Position numbers and translations under genes: made by a program. Positions 1 through 10,375 of a stretch of DNA of 64,000 nucleotides are shown one piece after another. The stretch lies in the NCBI GenBank assembly GCA_910586555.1, contig CAJUJY010000012.1, forward strand, positions 19,169 through 83,168, in the 5' to 3' direction. The notes beneath the pieces were generated by a model. That model did not search any database. It saw only the letters and a list, made by a program, of their open reading frames with translations, and was not told where the DNA came from. The stretch's first letter is position 1, and every line of letters starts with the position of its first letter. The DNA is from an uncultured Lachnospiraceae bacterium. GTDB taxonomy: Bacteria > Bacillota > Clostridia > Lachnospirales > Lachnospiraceae.

Positions 1-2573
1 ATAAAGACAGCTTTAAGATGAATTATGGCTTTACAGAAGTAGATTTTGCTACAAGCCCTGTAGATTTATGTTATCTTATATCTACAACAGATTCTTCTGG
101 CAACCATGTTAAAAATGGTTACCAGTATGCTATGGGCGTGGTAACTGATTATATTATCAGCTTTTTAGCTAAGGAAGACAGCGGCTTTACATTGGACAGC
201 CATATTGCAAATTTAAAATCTATTAAAAATGGAATTAAATTACAGCATGGGGCCAGTGTGGATTACAATATATTAGGCGCTTCAGTTGCAGAAATGCCAT
301 TATCAGAGATTGCTACATATCTTGGATGCGGGCTGTTTGAAAGTTACAACAGTATATATAAAAAAATACCATCTGAAAAAGAAAGGGATTTGTTCCTTTC
401 TAAAATGCAAATCCAGTATGAAGATATTAAAAAGGAATTATCACATGGATGCAGTGCAAATGTAACATTTAGTAAAGCATTTGATGCAAAAATGTATGAA
501 CAAAGCGGCAACCATCCTTTTGTAGACAGGGCATCGGAATTTCTGGCTGAAAATACTGGAATACTGGAAAAAAATTCAAAAACTATGATGGAAGATATTA
601 TGGAGTATTCCATACCTAAGAACAGTACTTCCCTGGTGAACAGGACTTATAAGGGGCTGTTTGATTCTTTTGCTACTAACCTGGATTATGGGCCGTTTTA
701 TGCTGGCAGGATGCTTGCTGGAGGGGATAACCAGAACTTAATACATGCAGTAGACGGGTTTATAAAGAAAAATGAAGAGAACCTGGAACATGAACTTAGA
801 CAGGCAAACCTCAGGCTAAGTGACTATAAAGATGCAGAGGCAAAGATGGATAATGCTAATTTCCTGAATAGAAATACCCGTCTTGAAAATTACCTGGATG
901 CATTAAATAATTTATATGTGCATAATTACCTTGTGGAACTTTACCATAGTATGGATACAGTACTACAGGAATATAAAAGGCAGCTCCAGAAGCTGAACCA
1001 GAATATGTTCAGGATACTTATGAACGTTATGGAAACCCTGCAAAAGACTTTTGAAGTTAATAAGTCTGTCCTGCTGCACAAAGGAAAGAATAATAATATA
1101 TATAAATGGCAGATACTGGATATACCAGATATAAAAGAAGGGCTTGACGCAGAAATTAAAAATATTGACCTGGGTATTACTTTGTATGATTTTATGAATA
1201 CATTATTTGAACAGTGCAATGTATGGATAAACCAGGATGAGAATGAAATAAGGAAACTTGTATCAGATTTTATCTTACAGGAATTTGGCAATGCAACAAA
1301 GAAAACTATGACAGATTACCTTAAGGAAAAATTTAATGTAGATAATCCAGGGCTTTTAGCAGAAGCAATAGAAAAAGAAATTATCCAGAATAAACTTGAA
1401 AAAGATTCTACACCTCTTTTCTGGAAAAATTCCATGTACCATAAAAGCATGGGGATGCATAGTTACCTTACAATACCTTATGATGCAGCAGAGATAAAAA
1501 TAGCTGCAAATTCATTTGCAGGCAAACAAAAAGAATTTACTGTACGTGAGTCACATATTACTGATAAAATATCAATGATGCGCTTTTACAGCGGGCTTCC
1601 TATGTTTGCTTACCAGGGGATTATGGAGTTACAGCGGGCTTATGAAGCAGATAAAAAAGCTGGCAGGCATATTTTTGAGCGTGGGGACGAAGACTGGAAT
1701 AAGAAGCTGCCATCACCTGTCCCGGCAAGCTTTGAAACTGACATACCAGTGCAGCGTATTGTACAACGTAACAATACACTGGTTAGTGAATTTGAAAAGG
1801 CTGAAGCAGCAGGAGTAGTTGTAAGGGATGAAACCGGCTACTGGAATATTATTAAAACAGAAGATATAGATTTACCACAGTGGATAGAACAGTCTGGGGG
1901 TATTAAGACTAATGGTGCATATAATCCAAACAAAATTAAGGAAATGATTGCCAGGTTAAAGGAATTAAAGGAATCTGTACAAAAAAATGCGTCTGGAATA
2001 CGTATAGAATCTTTAAACACAGTTTCAGGCAGTGAAAGACAGGTTATGCTTGATTTTTATCTGCTCTCCCCAGTATTAAATAAAATACTCCAGAAAGAGC
2101 TTCAGAAAAGTATAGAATTTGACCAGAAAACTAAGGAACTTGAACAGCTTTTTAATGGCACACTTGGCGAAAAAAAGGATAAAAACGACTTTTTTAATGC
2201 AATATTTACAGGCGTGCTGCATTATGGTAAAAAGATAACTTTTACATATAATGAATTTGGTATGGAGAAAAGCACAGAACTCCAGAACAGCAGTATGCAG
2301 TATGGGCAGTCTGGCGCATACCAGGCGTTTCTGACTTACCAGGGGCTTAGTAAGGATATACGTAAAAAAATACAGGATTTAACAATGGGACGTATGGATG
2401 ATGAAGATTCCAAAGAAGTCCAGGAAACAGTTATGGAACTTGAAGCAGTTATGCCAAAAAAAATTATGGGGTATCTGGGTATCTATGATGAACTTGACCC
2501 AATACATGAGGAATTAGAAGCTTTTTATAATGATTTTATGAAAATGTTACATAACTTTAAACTTAATATGTAA
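1..2573 (+). CDS. Tubulin-like protein (Tubulin_2 type), C-terminal part, 5' end outside window
   Basis: The frame is open back to the first base of the window, so the ATG at 18 is probably internal and the N-terminal nucleotide-binding half lies upstream. The visible 850 residues begin with a segment (YLISTTDSSG, then a long helix) like the region that follows the GTP-binding domain in bacterial Tubulin_2 proteins. The rest is long, charged, mostly helical and has no membrane segment. It heads a run of seven same-strand genes that includes a GTPase and a vWA protein, which suggests a filament or scaffold role in that system. The GGTG-type tubulin signature cannot be checked here, so the family call is an inference from this region and from the neighbours. 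Confidence 0.6.
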   Translation, partial: KDSFKMNYGFTEVDFATSPVDLCYLISTTDSSGNHVKNGYQYAMGVVTDYIISFLAKEDSGFTLDSHIANLKSIKNGIKLQHGASVDYNILGASVAEMPLSEIATYLGCGLFESYNSIYKKIPSEKERDLFLSKMQIQYEDIKKELSHGCSANVTFSKAFDAKMYEQSGNHPFVDRASEFLAENTGILEKNSKTMMEDIMEYSIPKNSTSLVNRTYKGLFDSFATNLDYGPFYAGRMLAGGDNQNLIHAVDGFIKKNEENLEHELRQANLRLSDYKDAEAKMDNANFLNRNTRLENYLDALNNLYVHNYLVELYHSMDTVLQEYKRQLQKLNQNMFRILMNVMETLQKTFEVNKSVLLHKGKNNNIYKWQILDIPDIKEGLDAEIKNIDLGITLYDFMNTLFEQCNVWINQDENEIRKLVSDFILQEFGNATKKTMTDYLKEKFNVDNPGLLAEAIEKEIIQNKLEKDSTPLFWKNSMYHKSMGMHSYLTIPYDAAEIKIAANSFAGKQKEFTVRESHITDKISMMRFYSGLPMFAYQGIMELQRAYEADKKAGRHIFERGDEDWNKKLPSPVPASFETDIPVQRIVQRNNTLVSEFEKAEAAGVVVRDETGYWNIIKTEDIDLPQWIEQSGGIKTNGAYNPNKIKEMIARLKELKESVQKNASGIRIESLNTVSGSERQVMLDFYLLSPVLNKILQKELQKSIEFDQKTKELEQLFNGTLGEKKDKNDFFNAIFTGVLHYGKKITFTYNEFGMEKSTELQNSSMQYGQSGAYQAFLTYQGLSKDIRKKIQDLTMGRMDDEDSKEVQETVMELEAVMPKKIMGYLGIYDELDPIHEELEAFYNDFMKMLHNFKLNM

Positions 2574-2631
2574 CCTGGCATATGCCGTAAAGCCAGGGCT
2601 TTCATATAGCAGCAAGCCAGGGGATAAATTT

Positions 2632-4653
2632 ATGGAACAGAAACAAAATATAAAAGAAAACCTTTGTAATGGAAAAGAATTATTAGAATGCTGTATAAAC
2701 AAACTTAATGAAAACCAGCAGAGGGAAACTGGCGGCAATGTAGCGCTTTATCCAACTGTTATTATTATGATGGGGAATAAATGCAGGGATTTTGTGCAAT
2801 ACATTAAAAATACATTAGATGAAAACTGGAATAACGCTTGTTTTTTGCAATATCTATGTGTTGTAAAGGAAGATGGACAATGGAAAGTCTTTTTTCTTAA
2901 GGATGGGGATAATGTAAATACATATATCTGGGAATATAGCAGTATCAACTTGGAAATATCTTTAGACGATGCTATTGTAAAAATGCTTGAAACTGAAGAA
3001 AAAATATTTTCCAGCCGTACATCTGTTAAACTTGAATATGTACTGGATGCCACAGAAGATAACAGCGTGGAGTATTTTAAGTTATTCCAGCAGACAAACA
3101 ATACTATGTGCCCTAATGAATTAAAGACATTATATTTAATGCTTGACCAGAGGCCAGGTGACAGCCATGCCGGGGCATCACACAGGCTGCTGCGCAGCAT
3201 AGTTAAAGATAGTGTTTTAACAGGTTCACAGACTGTGTATCTTTTAAGTAATTACCTTAGTTCCGGCCAGATGCTTAGTGATAATAATATATGGCAGAAT
3301 TACAGGCTTTCTGCCAATCTTATTTTGCTAGGGGGAAATAAAAAGGGCAGTGGCAGTGTTATACAAAACTTGTTCCGTGGTTTTAAAACTGTTTCTTATG
3401 CATTTGTTACTAAACCTACAGATGAAATTGCAGCAGTTTCAATCCGGGCACTGTTTCATGGATTATATACATCAGAAGAAAGTAAACTTTTCCATGAAAT
3501 GCCAGCAAATGAGATTAAAGAAAAGCTGCAAATGGACGAGTATAATGGTTTTTTGTATCTTGAAGAATTATTTAATAAAAAAATAAAGGCAAAATTTCCA
3601 AGGGAAACTGACTGGAAATATCTTCCATTCAGTTCCTGGCAGGACTATAAGAAAGTCCAGGGATATACAGCTATAACATTAGAAATGGCAGACAATGCTA
3701 CCTTTGGTGCGGCAACTGCGTTTATGCAAAAGCATTATATAGAGCCTGTTAAGAATTTTTTTGAAGATAATAATGAAATTATGCAGTGCAAGGAAAAAAT
3801 CTCTGGAATACTTAAGAAAAATTTTAATTATTTTGAAATTTTGTATTTATCAGAACACCAGGAAAGTTTAAAAGAAATGGTTGCTTCTTTATACCATTTT
3901 GCAGGTTCACCAGAAAAAGACAGTTTTTATAAAAGGCTTCATGATTTAGGTGTATATGAAAGCAAATGCATATTCTATAATTATGCGAAAAAATTAATTA
4001 AAAGTGAACTGGAACTGCTTTTAGAAAGTGCACAGAATTTTAAAGAAATATATATAAAATGTGAAAAAGAAATTGAACAGCAATGTTTTATAACAGGCGG
4101 TGAATCAAAGTCCGTAGAAAAGTTTTACAGTGAAACCGTAAGGGAATATATAGAGCAGAAACAGCATTTTAACCACAGTCCTGCGTTTCCAGAAGTTTTT
4201 CGTGTGTCAAACATTAAGGAAGAATTGTTACAGGCAGTATGGAATGAATATCTTGGATTAATAAAAAATAATATATATAACTGTAATTTTGAACAGGAAT
4301 TAGATAACCGGATGAATAAGTTAAATGAGAATGGCAGGCATAAATTTGTATCTGAAGAATTAAAGAAGAGGCTTAAGGGCAGTGTACGCATTAAAAATAC
4401 TATAGAAATACCTATGGCTAAAGCAGGATGTTATTATCTGGTTAATGCAAATGCAGAATATGCAAAGACTTTAGAAGCGGCAGAAAGTAAAGAGTACGTT
4501 TTATTTGATTTGAACAGGACAGACTGCATTGAACAGCTTGAAATTTACAATATTACCAGTCCGGGATTGCTGCATCTGGCTGGAACAGGAGATAAAAATT
4601 ATGATAATACAAAAAGCAGACCAGACTTACCAAATAAGGGAACTGGAATATAA
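2632..4653 (+). CDS. Unknown 673-aa protein, possible degenerate tubulin-like paralogue
   Basis: Function not recognised. Residues 41-63 (YPTVIIMMGNKCRDF and following) have the spacing of a Rossmann/tubulin first strand and loop, but the glycine-rich nucleotide loop is replaced by MGNKC. Around residues 200-235, VYLLSNYLSSGQ is followed by an N-Y-R-L-helix, echoing YLISTTDSSG in the upstream tubulin-like protein. The segment ending in KPTDEIAAVSIRALF also looks tubulin-like. The C-terminal half is helical and charged. The start has an AGGGG site nine bases upstream. The gene follows the tubulin-like gene by 58 bp and overlaps the next one by 53 bp, so it is part of the operon. That it is a nucleotide-free tubulin relative is a hypothesis. 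Confidence 0.5.
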   Translation: MEQKQNIKENLCNGKELLECCINKLNENQQRETGGNVALYPTVIIMMGNKCRDFVQYIKNTLDENWNNACFLQYLCVVKEDGQWKVFFLKDGDNVNTYIWEYSSINLEISLDDAIVKMLETEEKIFSSRTSVKLEYVLDATEDNSVEYFKLFQQTNNTMCPNELKTLYLMLDQRPGDSHAGASHRLLRSIVKDSVLTGSQTVYLLSNYLSSGQMLSDNNIWQNYRLSANLILLGGNKKGSGSVIQNLFRGFKTVSYAFVTKPTDEIAAVSIRALFHGLYTSEESKLFHEMPANEIKEKLQMDEYNGFLYLEELFNKKIKAKFPRETDWKYLPFSSWQDYKKVQGYTAITLEMADNATFGAATAFMQKHYIEPVKNFFEDNNEIMQCKEKISGILKKNFNYFEILYLSEHQESLKEMVASLYHFAGSPEKDSFYKRLHDLGVYESKCIFYNYAKKLIKSELELLLESAQNFKEIYIKCEKEIEQQCFITGGESKSVEKFYSETVREYIEQKQHFNHSPAFPEVFRVSNIKEELLQAVWNEYLGLIKNNIYNCNFEQELDNRMNKLNENGRHKFVSEELKKRLKGSVRIKNTIEIPMAKAGCYYLVNANAEYAKTLEAAESKEYVLFDLNRTDCIEQLEIYNITSPGLLHLAGTGDKNYDNTKSRPDLPNKGTGI

Positions 4654-5278
4654 AAAAAATATGGGCATGGTTACCTTTAACTGGAGGTTTAAAGAAGCTA
4701 CAGATTTTTTGGTATTTATTTATGACAGCAGGCATGAATTTAATTTAATAACTGCAAAAGAAATAATAGAAGAAGCAGGGTTTAGTGACCATGATATTAT
4801 TAACAGTACAAAAAAGATAATCCCATTAAGAAAAAATGGAACTTTAAAGATGATGCATATAAGCAGGCGCGAATTTCTGAATAATAACAGGCGCTTGCAG
4901 CTTCCGGTAAATGAATTTAAAAAAAATATCCCATATGGAATTAGTGTATATGCCTGCAACTATATGGAAGATAAAAAAAAGATTTATATTTACCAGGCAG
5001 TTTTAGAAGACAATACTTGTTTTCTTCCAGTTTTAATTAATGCAGATATACAATATAAGAAAATGCCCTTTTCAAAGGATAAGCTTTGTATATTATATCT
5101 GCCAGTAATTGACGGGTATAAAGATGGTGCTATAATGTACCATGTAAGTGGGATAGTTCCAGATTTCCCCCTGCCACAGCAATGCCTTGGCAGGGAACTT
5201 ACAATAACTATTCCAAGGCAGTCAGAAGTTAGTATCCGTATACAGGAAAAATATAAAAAATACTATAAGGACAGGTGA
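4601..5278 (+). CDS. Unknown beta-rich protein of the GTPase operon
   Basis: This protein of about 225 residues is not recognised. I chose the ATG at 4601 because AGGAGA lies eight bases upstream; the earlier in-frame ATG at 4529 lies deeper inside the preceding gene without a clear ribosome site. The protein has alternating hydrophobic strands and short loops (for example MGMVTFNWRF, KKIYIYQAVL, CILYLPVIDG), no signal peptide and no membrane segment, so it is probably a cytoplasmic beta-sandwich. It overlaps the upstream gene by 53 bp and is followed six bases later by the GTPase, so the genes are translationally coupled. It is probably an adaptor of the GTPase/tubulin system, by context only. 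Confidence 0.5.
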   Translation: MIIQKADQTYQIRELEYKKNMGMVTFNWRFKEATDFLVFIYDSRHEFNLITAKEIIEEAGFSDHDIINSTKKIIPLRKNGTLKMMHISRREFLNNNRRLQLPVNEFKKNIPYGISVYACNYMEDKKKIYIYQAVLEDNTCFLPVLINADIQYKKMPFSKDKLCILYLPVIDGYKDGAIMYHVSGIVPDFPLPQQCLGRELTITIPRQSEVSIRIQEKYKKYYKDR

Positions 5279-5284
5279 TTGATA

Positions 5285-6640
5285 ATGGCAGGTTTGCAGG
5301 AAGCCCTAATGAACTGTAAATGTCCGTTTTGTTTTAAAACTTTTACCCATGACAAAGTAGCATTCAGGGCTATGACAGCTTTTGAACAACAGGATTTGTC
5401 TGATGAAATGGAAGAGCAGGAAAAAGAAATTATGGAAAAATACCAGAAAGAAGATGATGAATTATATAAAAATTTCTGGAATAACTTTCCAGGAAGTGAA
5501 ATTAATAATAAATATAGCAGATATCCAGTTATTGACAATAATAACCCAAAGGCTTTAAATGGAGCTTATAAACATGATGCAAGCGGGTTTGTAAATGAAG
5601 TAACTGATGAATTTGGCAGGACATCAGATATAAGGATATGTCCATATTGCCATAATAACCTGCCTTTTGAATTTGGGAAATATCCAGTTAAATATATTTC
5701 AGTAGTAGGAATTACAAGTTCAGGAAAGACAATATATCTTTCGCAGCTTCTTAAACATCTGGGCAGTTTTTTTACTAAAGCTGGTTTAACAGTGTTTGGC
5801 ACTTGTGATGAGATAGATGCATTCCTGGCTGGCCATAAAATATCTAAAGATAAGCCGCTCCCACAAGGTACAGTGCCAGACGGGCTGACTCCCCCTATGG
5901 TTGCCAATGTAAAAGATAATAGTACACAACAGATGTATACACTGGTTTTTTATGATATAGCAGGTGAAAATTGTGTAAAGCCGCATAAAATGAAAAAATT
6001 CGGGCCATTTATAAAAAATTCAAATGGTATAATTTTAATAATTGACCCTGGGCAGTTTATGGGGGAAATCCAGGATGCTGAAGGGGAAGAGCAGGAGTTA
6101 TACCAGCCAGACAGGGTAATAGCTGCAATGTGCGATGCATTTGTAACATCCAGTAATAAAAATGGCCAAAGTGGTATACCTTTAGCTGTCACACTGTCTA
6201 AAGGTGATACTATGAAAAATATATTAAGCTATAGTTCTAATATCTTTAATAATATTGATTATTCATTATACGAAAATAACCGTTTTCCATATGATGAGTT
6301 TAGAAGCACAGATATAGAAGTATGGCATCTGGTACAGGAATTAGACAAAGATAAAGCTTTAATATTAAAGAATATATTGGAACAGAGTTTTCCTGGCCAT
6401 TTATTTTTTATAGTTTCTTCATTAAATACTGAGCCATATAAAGTTAAAGATGAAGATGACAAAGAGCATTATAAAATAGATGAAGAACCTGAAACTGTCA
6501 GGGTTGAAGAGCCTTTATTCTGGATTTTAGATAAAATAGGAATTGGAACAAATACAGGGAAAACCAATAGAAAAAAACCAGGTAAAGACAATGATACAAA
6601 ACCAGGTGGTATATTTGGAGGATGGTTCCATATAATTTAA
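5285..6640 (+). CDS. Zinc-ribbon TRAFAC-type GTPase (DO-GTPase2-like)
   Basis: This 451-aa protein has a split zinc ribbon: CPFC at residues 13-16 and CPYC at 119-122, separated by a charged coiled segment. A GTPase domain follows with P-loop GITSSGKT (142-149), Walker B/G3 DIAGE (about 224-228) and G4-like SKGD (about 305-308). ATG 5285 is preferred over the TTG at 5279 because AGGTG sits seven bases upstream of it. The domain order and the neighbours (vWA protein, tubulin-like protein, large C-terminally anchored partner) match the double-zinc-ribbon GTPase class seen in predicted bacterial conflict systems. It is probably the nucleotide-driven switch of the operon. The GTPase assignment is firm; the subfamily name is from memory of domain layouts. 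Confidence 0.75.
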   Translation: MAGLQEALMNCKCPFCFKTFTHDKVAFRAMTAFEQQDLSDEMEEQEKEIMEKYQKEDDELYKNFWNNFPGSEINNKYSRYPVIDNNNPKALNGAYKHDASGFVNEVTDEFGRTSDIRICPYCHNNLPFEFGKYPVKYISVVGITSSGKTIYLSQLLKHLGSFFTKAGLTVFGTCDEIDAFLAGHKISKDKPLPQGTVPDGLTPPMVANVKDNSTQQMYTLVFYDIAGENCVKPHKMKKFGPFIKNSNGIILIIDPGQFMGEIQDAEGEEQELYQPDRVIAAMCDAFVTSSNKNGQSGIPLAVTLSKGDTMKNILSYSSNIFNNIDYSLYENNRFPYDEFRSTDIEVWHLVQELDKDKALILKNILEQSFPGHLFFIVSSLNTEPYKVKDEDDKEHYKIDEEPETVRVEEPLFWILDKIGIGTNTGKTNRKKPGKDNDTKPGGIFGGWFHII

Positions 6641-6660
6641 CTGTTTAAGGAGGTTTTTGC

Positions 6661-9204
6661 ATGGACTTATACCAGGCAGGGTATTTCAGGTTTGGCAAAC
6701 AGGAAATAGGGTCAGGATGGGATATTGTAGCGCCTTCTGATGGAATGTCAAACTTTGCAATAGATGGGTTTAAGGGCATTGCATCAAGCCTGATAAATTT
6801 ACAGAAAACAGTGGAAATGCCTGTGGAAACTGAAGGTTTATTCCAATATGAATATGATAAACGTAAATTTATATATTTTATACATGTAAATTATGCTGCC
6901 CATGGCAAAGACGGCAGAGGTGTAGCTTATATACATGCGTATTGTTTTAGTTTAAAGGAATACTATGAGTTGTGTATACAGCCAGAAATGTTATTTGGTA
7001 TTAAGCCAGGTACATTTGATATGGAATACAGGTCTGGAATTAAGGCATATCCAGTAGAACATTCATTTCCATATGAGAAAATTGATTATAACAGGCTTAT
7101 GGATAAATACAACATTTCAAATGTGCAGTACAAAAACCTGGTTCTTGGGGCAATCTGTGCAATAGAGAAATATAGTAATCCTATGTGTATAAAGTGCAGT
7201 ACATCTTTAGACCATTATTTAGAAATATACAAAGATATTATGTATCTGGTTATGTCAGGGCTGCCTTACCATTTAAGGCAAAAGGCACTTTCATTTTCAT
7301 ATAAAGGAATAAAAGGAACAGACACAAACATTTACTTTTCTGATGTTATTGAAGGAAATAATTACTTTGACTTAGACAGCGGCGAAGCTTTTTGTGATTT
7401 CTCAATGCTTGGAAAGTATTATTTTACCCGGATTTATAATACTCCTATATATTATAATAATGAAAACAGAAACAGGGCATTCCAGAATATAGCAGATTTT
7501 ATAAATGCTTCATATAAAAATCCTTTAAAAAATGCAGATTGTGAAATGATTGAAGCAGGCTTCCAGGAAAAAATAAAAAAAAATGAAGATGGCGGTATAC
7601 CGCCAGAAATAGTTCCTGGCCTTTTTGATACTTTATTAAAATATGATATTACAAATAGTGATGAAGTTGCAGAATATATAGCAGACCTTTTAGAAACGGC
7701 TTATAATAATAACCTTGGAATTACTAAAAAAGTACCAATAGAAAAAATAAAGGGGCTTTATGGGAAATTTACCCTGGAAAGGCTTCATAAGCAGATTGCA
7801 TATGTTTTTATACATGTTGTGCTTGGATGTAAAAAGAATGGCAGGACAGAAAAAGGATTTGATATTCTCTGGAACCTGAAAAAAGAGAACCTTCCACTGT
7901 ATAACTTAGTATGTGCATATTTAAAAGAGATTAATTATGAGTTTTATAATAATTATTTTATAAATAAGGTTCTGCCTTCTGAAATTATTAATTTAGATAA
8001 AGCAGAAGAATATTTAACCAATAATATAAAAAATATTTCTGTAGATATTTGCCAGGCATTTTTAAAACAGGTTAAAAATATTATTGATAAAGAAATAAAG
8101 GAAGCCACAAGTTTTACACAAATGTCTGGTGTGGTAAAAAATGTAAACAGGGTTGCAGACAAATTTAGCAGGTTTGATGGTTTAAAAGATATTTTTTATT
8201 ATTCATGTTATGTATTATGGAGTAATTTTAATATAGAATGGTTTAAAATAAAGGACTTAGATAGTTATAAGTCCTGCCAGGTACAAAAGATTGCTGGCGG
8301 ATTTGAAGGAAAACCAGTTCCAAATGCAGAGAAAGTAAACTGGCTTATGTCTATGGCTGAAGATGTTTTACAGTTTTCACAAATAACAAAACTTAGTAAA
8401 TTTATATTTACAAATGACAGGTTTGATAATAAAGAATTTAAAAACAGGGTTTTACAGGAACTTAAGAAAAGATTTAATACTGGAATAAAAAGAAAAACAG
8501 AATACAGGGACATGGAAATTTCCTTGTTATTAAATTATAATATAAAAAAGAAACAGTTTGCATTGGCAGACTGGATAAACGGAATAGGAGAGGACAGGGA
8601 AATTTATGAAAATTTAATGGAAGAGTTTGTACAAGCTTCCCATTTATTGCAAAAAGATGAAATCAAGAGAATTGTAATACAATCCGCAGAAAATACGGTT
8701 AAAAATAAAAGAGAAGCCAAATACTACAGTCTTGGCAGTAATGGCAGGAAAGCTTTAAGCAGATTACAAAGCTGCCTGTCTGGCAATGCCAATGCCAGCA
8801 GGGATACAGGGCAGTTATTTTATTATACACTGCACAGGGGGATTATTGGCCTTTTTGCAATTTTTACTTTTATTATTTGCAATTTATCATTATGGCGTTA
8901 TGGCAGCAGGGAAAGCTATATGCCGCTGGTGCTTGCAGCCGTTTTTATTGTTCCTTTGTTTATTTTGGTTTCCTATACATTGTACAAAGCTGGCAATAAT
9001 AAAACTGCTGTATTATTTAAAAGTCTAGGTATAAAAACTGGTAATAATATACTGGCTTATATATGTGTTGTGGTTATATTTTTATTAATGGCCATTATTA
9101 TCTGCAATACTAGTGTTTTCCTGGTAAAAGCAATATGCAGCATGGTATTTTTAGATATGGCAGCAGCTTCAGTGTTTTTATATGGGATTACCTTAAAAGA
9201 ATAG
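6661..9204 (+). CDS. GTPase-associated protein (GAP1-N-like) with C-terminal membrane anchor
   Basis: This 847-aa protein directly follows the GTPase gene and has an excellent AAGGAGG site. The N-terminus (tyrosine/glycine-rich, with GYFRFGKQEIGSGWD near residues 8-22 and SFSYKGIKGTDTNIYFSD near 216-233) resembles the N-terminal domain of the large proteins that accompany DO-type GTPases. The middle (about 300-700) is helical and repeat-like. About four hydrophobic segments lie between residues 720 and 845, so the protein is anchored at its C-terminus with the bulk in the cytoplasm. It probably couples the GTPase to the membrane and to the vWA protein encoded next. The family name is tentative; topology and operon position are clear. 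Confidence 0.55.
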   Translation: MDLYQAGYFRFGKQEIGSGWDIVAPSDGMSNFAIDGFKGIASSLINLQKTVEMPVETEGLFQYEYDKRKFIYFIHVNYAAHGKDGRGVAYIHAYCFSLKEYYELCIQPEMLFGIKPGTFDMEYRSGIKAYPVEHSFPYEKIDYNRLMDKYNISNVQYKNLVLGAICAIEKYSNPMCIKCSTSLDHYLEIYKDIMYLVMSGLPYHLRQKALSFSYKGIKGTDTNIYFSDVIEGNNYFDLDSGEAFCDFSMLGKYYFTRIYNTPIYYNNENRNRAFQNIADFINASYKNPLKNADCEMIEAGFQEKIKKNEDGGIPPEIVPGLFDTLLKYDITNSDEVAEYIADLLETAYNNNLGITKKVPIEKIKGLYGKFTLERLHKQIAYVFIHVVLGCKKNGRTEKGFDILWNLKKENLPLYNLVCAYLKEINYEFYNNYFINKVLPSEIINLDKAEEYLTNNIKNISVDICQAFLKQVKNIIDKEIKEATSFTQMSGVVKNVNRVADKFSRFDGLKDIFYYSCYVLWSNFNIEWFKIKDLDSYKSCQVQKIAGGFEGKPVPNAEKVNWLMSMAEDVLQFSQITKLSKFIFTNDRFDNKEFKNRVLQELKKRFNTGIKRKTEYRDMEISLLLNYNIKKKQFALADWINGIGEDREIYENLMEEFVQASHLLQKDEIKRIVIQSAENTVKNKREAKYYSLGSNGRKALSRLQSCLSGNANASRDTGQLFYYTLHRGIIGLFAIFTFIICNLSLWRYGSRESYMPLVLAAVFIVPLFILVSYTLYKAGNNKTAVLFKSLGIKTGNNILAYICVVVIFLLMAIIICNTSVFLVKAICSMVFLDMAAASVFLYGITLKE

Positions 9205-9218
9205 GTGGTAGTGTATAA

Positions 9219-10370
9219 ATGTGGAAAAAGCGTTTTTCAATAAAAATGATTACTGGCAGTATTTTGGCAGGGCTTATATATGGGTTAGCAGGTGAATTAA
9301 TATATAAAAATATAGAACTTTTAGTGCCTCATATTATAGTTGCAATGTTGTATTTTACAGGAATGTTCCTGTTTTTTGGAATTGCAGTCTATCTTATAGG
9401 AAAATCAGGTAATTACCAGTCTTATGCACCAGTGAATAAAAAACAATGGGTGGTTGCTTTTGTTTTAATGTTAGTTTTTTCATTATTATTTGAATTTTTG
9501 TATAGCAATATATCATTAAAGGCAAAAGGACAGAACTTTTCATCTTATTTGTTTGTTATAGACAGTTCAGGTTCTATGAATGAAACAGATCCCGAAGGAA
9601 TGTGTTACCAGGCAATTAATAAATTACTTAGTAACAAAGATGCAGGATTTGAATATGCAATTTACAAGTTTTCAGATTCAGCAGAACTAATAAGGGAAAT
9701 GGCTCCAATAGATAATGGTTTTGCAAAACCAGAAATTTTAAATTCAGGTGGTACACAGATAGCTAATGCTTTGCAAACAGTATTAAATGATATCCAAAGC
9801 AAAAAAATGGTTTTAGGCAATGACTCCAGGGTAATTTTATTAAGTGATGGGCAGGCCACAGATGTAGACAGTTTAAATATGAATGGATATAACATGATAC
9901 TGGAACAGTTTAAGGAACAGGAGATTACAATTAGTACAGTGGGAATGACCCATAAAGCTGATACAAGCCTTCTGATGCACACAGCAGAAAGTACTGGTGG
10001 CATGTTTGCCAGTGTGGATAATGTGGAACAGTTAGAACATGAAATGAAACAGATGGTAGAAGAAGTAAAAGAGGACAGAGGCCTTTTAAAAGCCCGCACT
10101 GAAAGTAACATAAACTGGCTTCTTGCAGTTTTACGTATTTTATTTATTATATGTTTAGGAATTATAATAGCTGTAGAAAAAACAATTCTGTGTGAAAGGT
10201 TCCTTAATACTAATACTGTATTATCCAGTTCAGTTGCAGGAAGTGTACTGGCAGGGATATTTATGGAAGCAGGAATGGATTTTTGCAGCCTGCCGCCTGG
10301 CATTGTCCGTATAACTGCCTGTGTGCTGGTAGCGTTTACATTACTCCATGAAGATATGGGGAAGGAATAA
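9219..10370 (+). CDS. Membrane protein with von Willebrand factor A domain
   Basis: This 383-aa protein has three hydrophobic helices at its N-terminus (about residues 10-95), then a vWA domain with a complete metal-ion-dependent adhesion site: DSSGS at 115-119, a downstream Thr in GGTQIANAL, and the Asp of LLSDGQATD. After the domain come about three more membrane helices (roughly 292-380). By the helix count the vWA domain could face either side; the positive-inside pattern was not resolved. The gene is 14 bp from the previous one and 5 bp from the next. Membrane vWA proteins commonly act as metal-dependent protein-binding scaffolds and often accompany NTPases, which fits a role as a partner of the GTPase system. 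Confidence 0.75.
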   Translation: MWKKRFSIKMITGSILAGLIYGLAGELIYKNIELLVPHIIVAMLYFTGMFLFFGIAVYLIGKSGNYQSYAPVNKKQWVVAFVLMLVFSLLFEFLYSNISLKAKGQNFSSYLFVIDSSGSMNETDPEGMCYQAINKLLSNKDAGFEYAIYKFSDSAELIREMAPIDNGFAKPEILNSGGTQIANALQTVLNDIQSKKMVLGNDSRVILLSDGQATDVDSLNMNGYNMILEQFKEQEITISTVGMTHKADTSLLMHTAESTGGMFASVDNVEQLEHEMKQMVEEVKEDRGLLKARTESNINWLLAVLRILFIICLGIIIAVEKTILCERFLNTNTVLSSSVAGSVLAGIFMEAGMDFCSLPPGIVRITACVLVAFTLLHEDMGKE

Positions 10371-10375
10371 ATATT

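Noticed and set aside
9662..10303. Long reverse-strand ORF under the vWA gene
   Set aside because: It is antisense to a gene with clear domain motifs and has no ribosome site or recognisable protein features.
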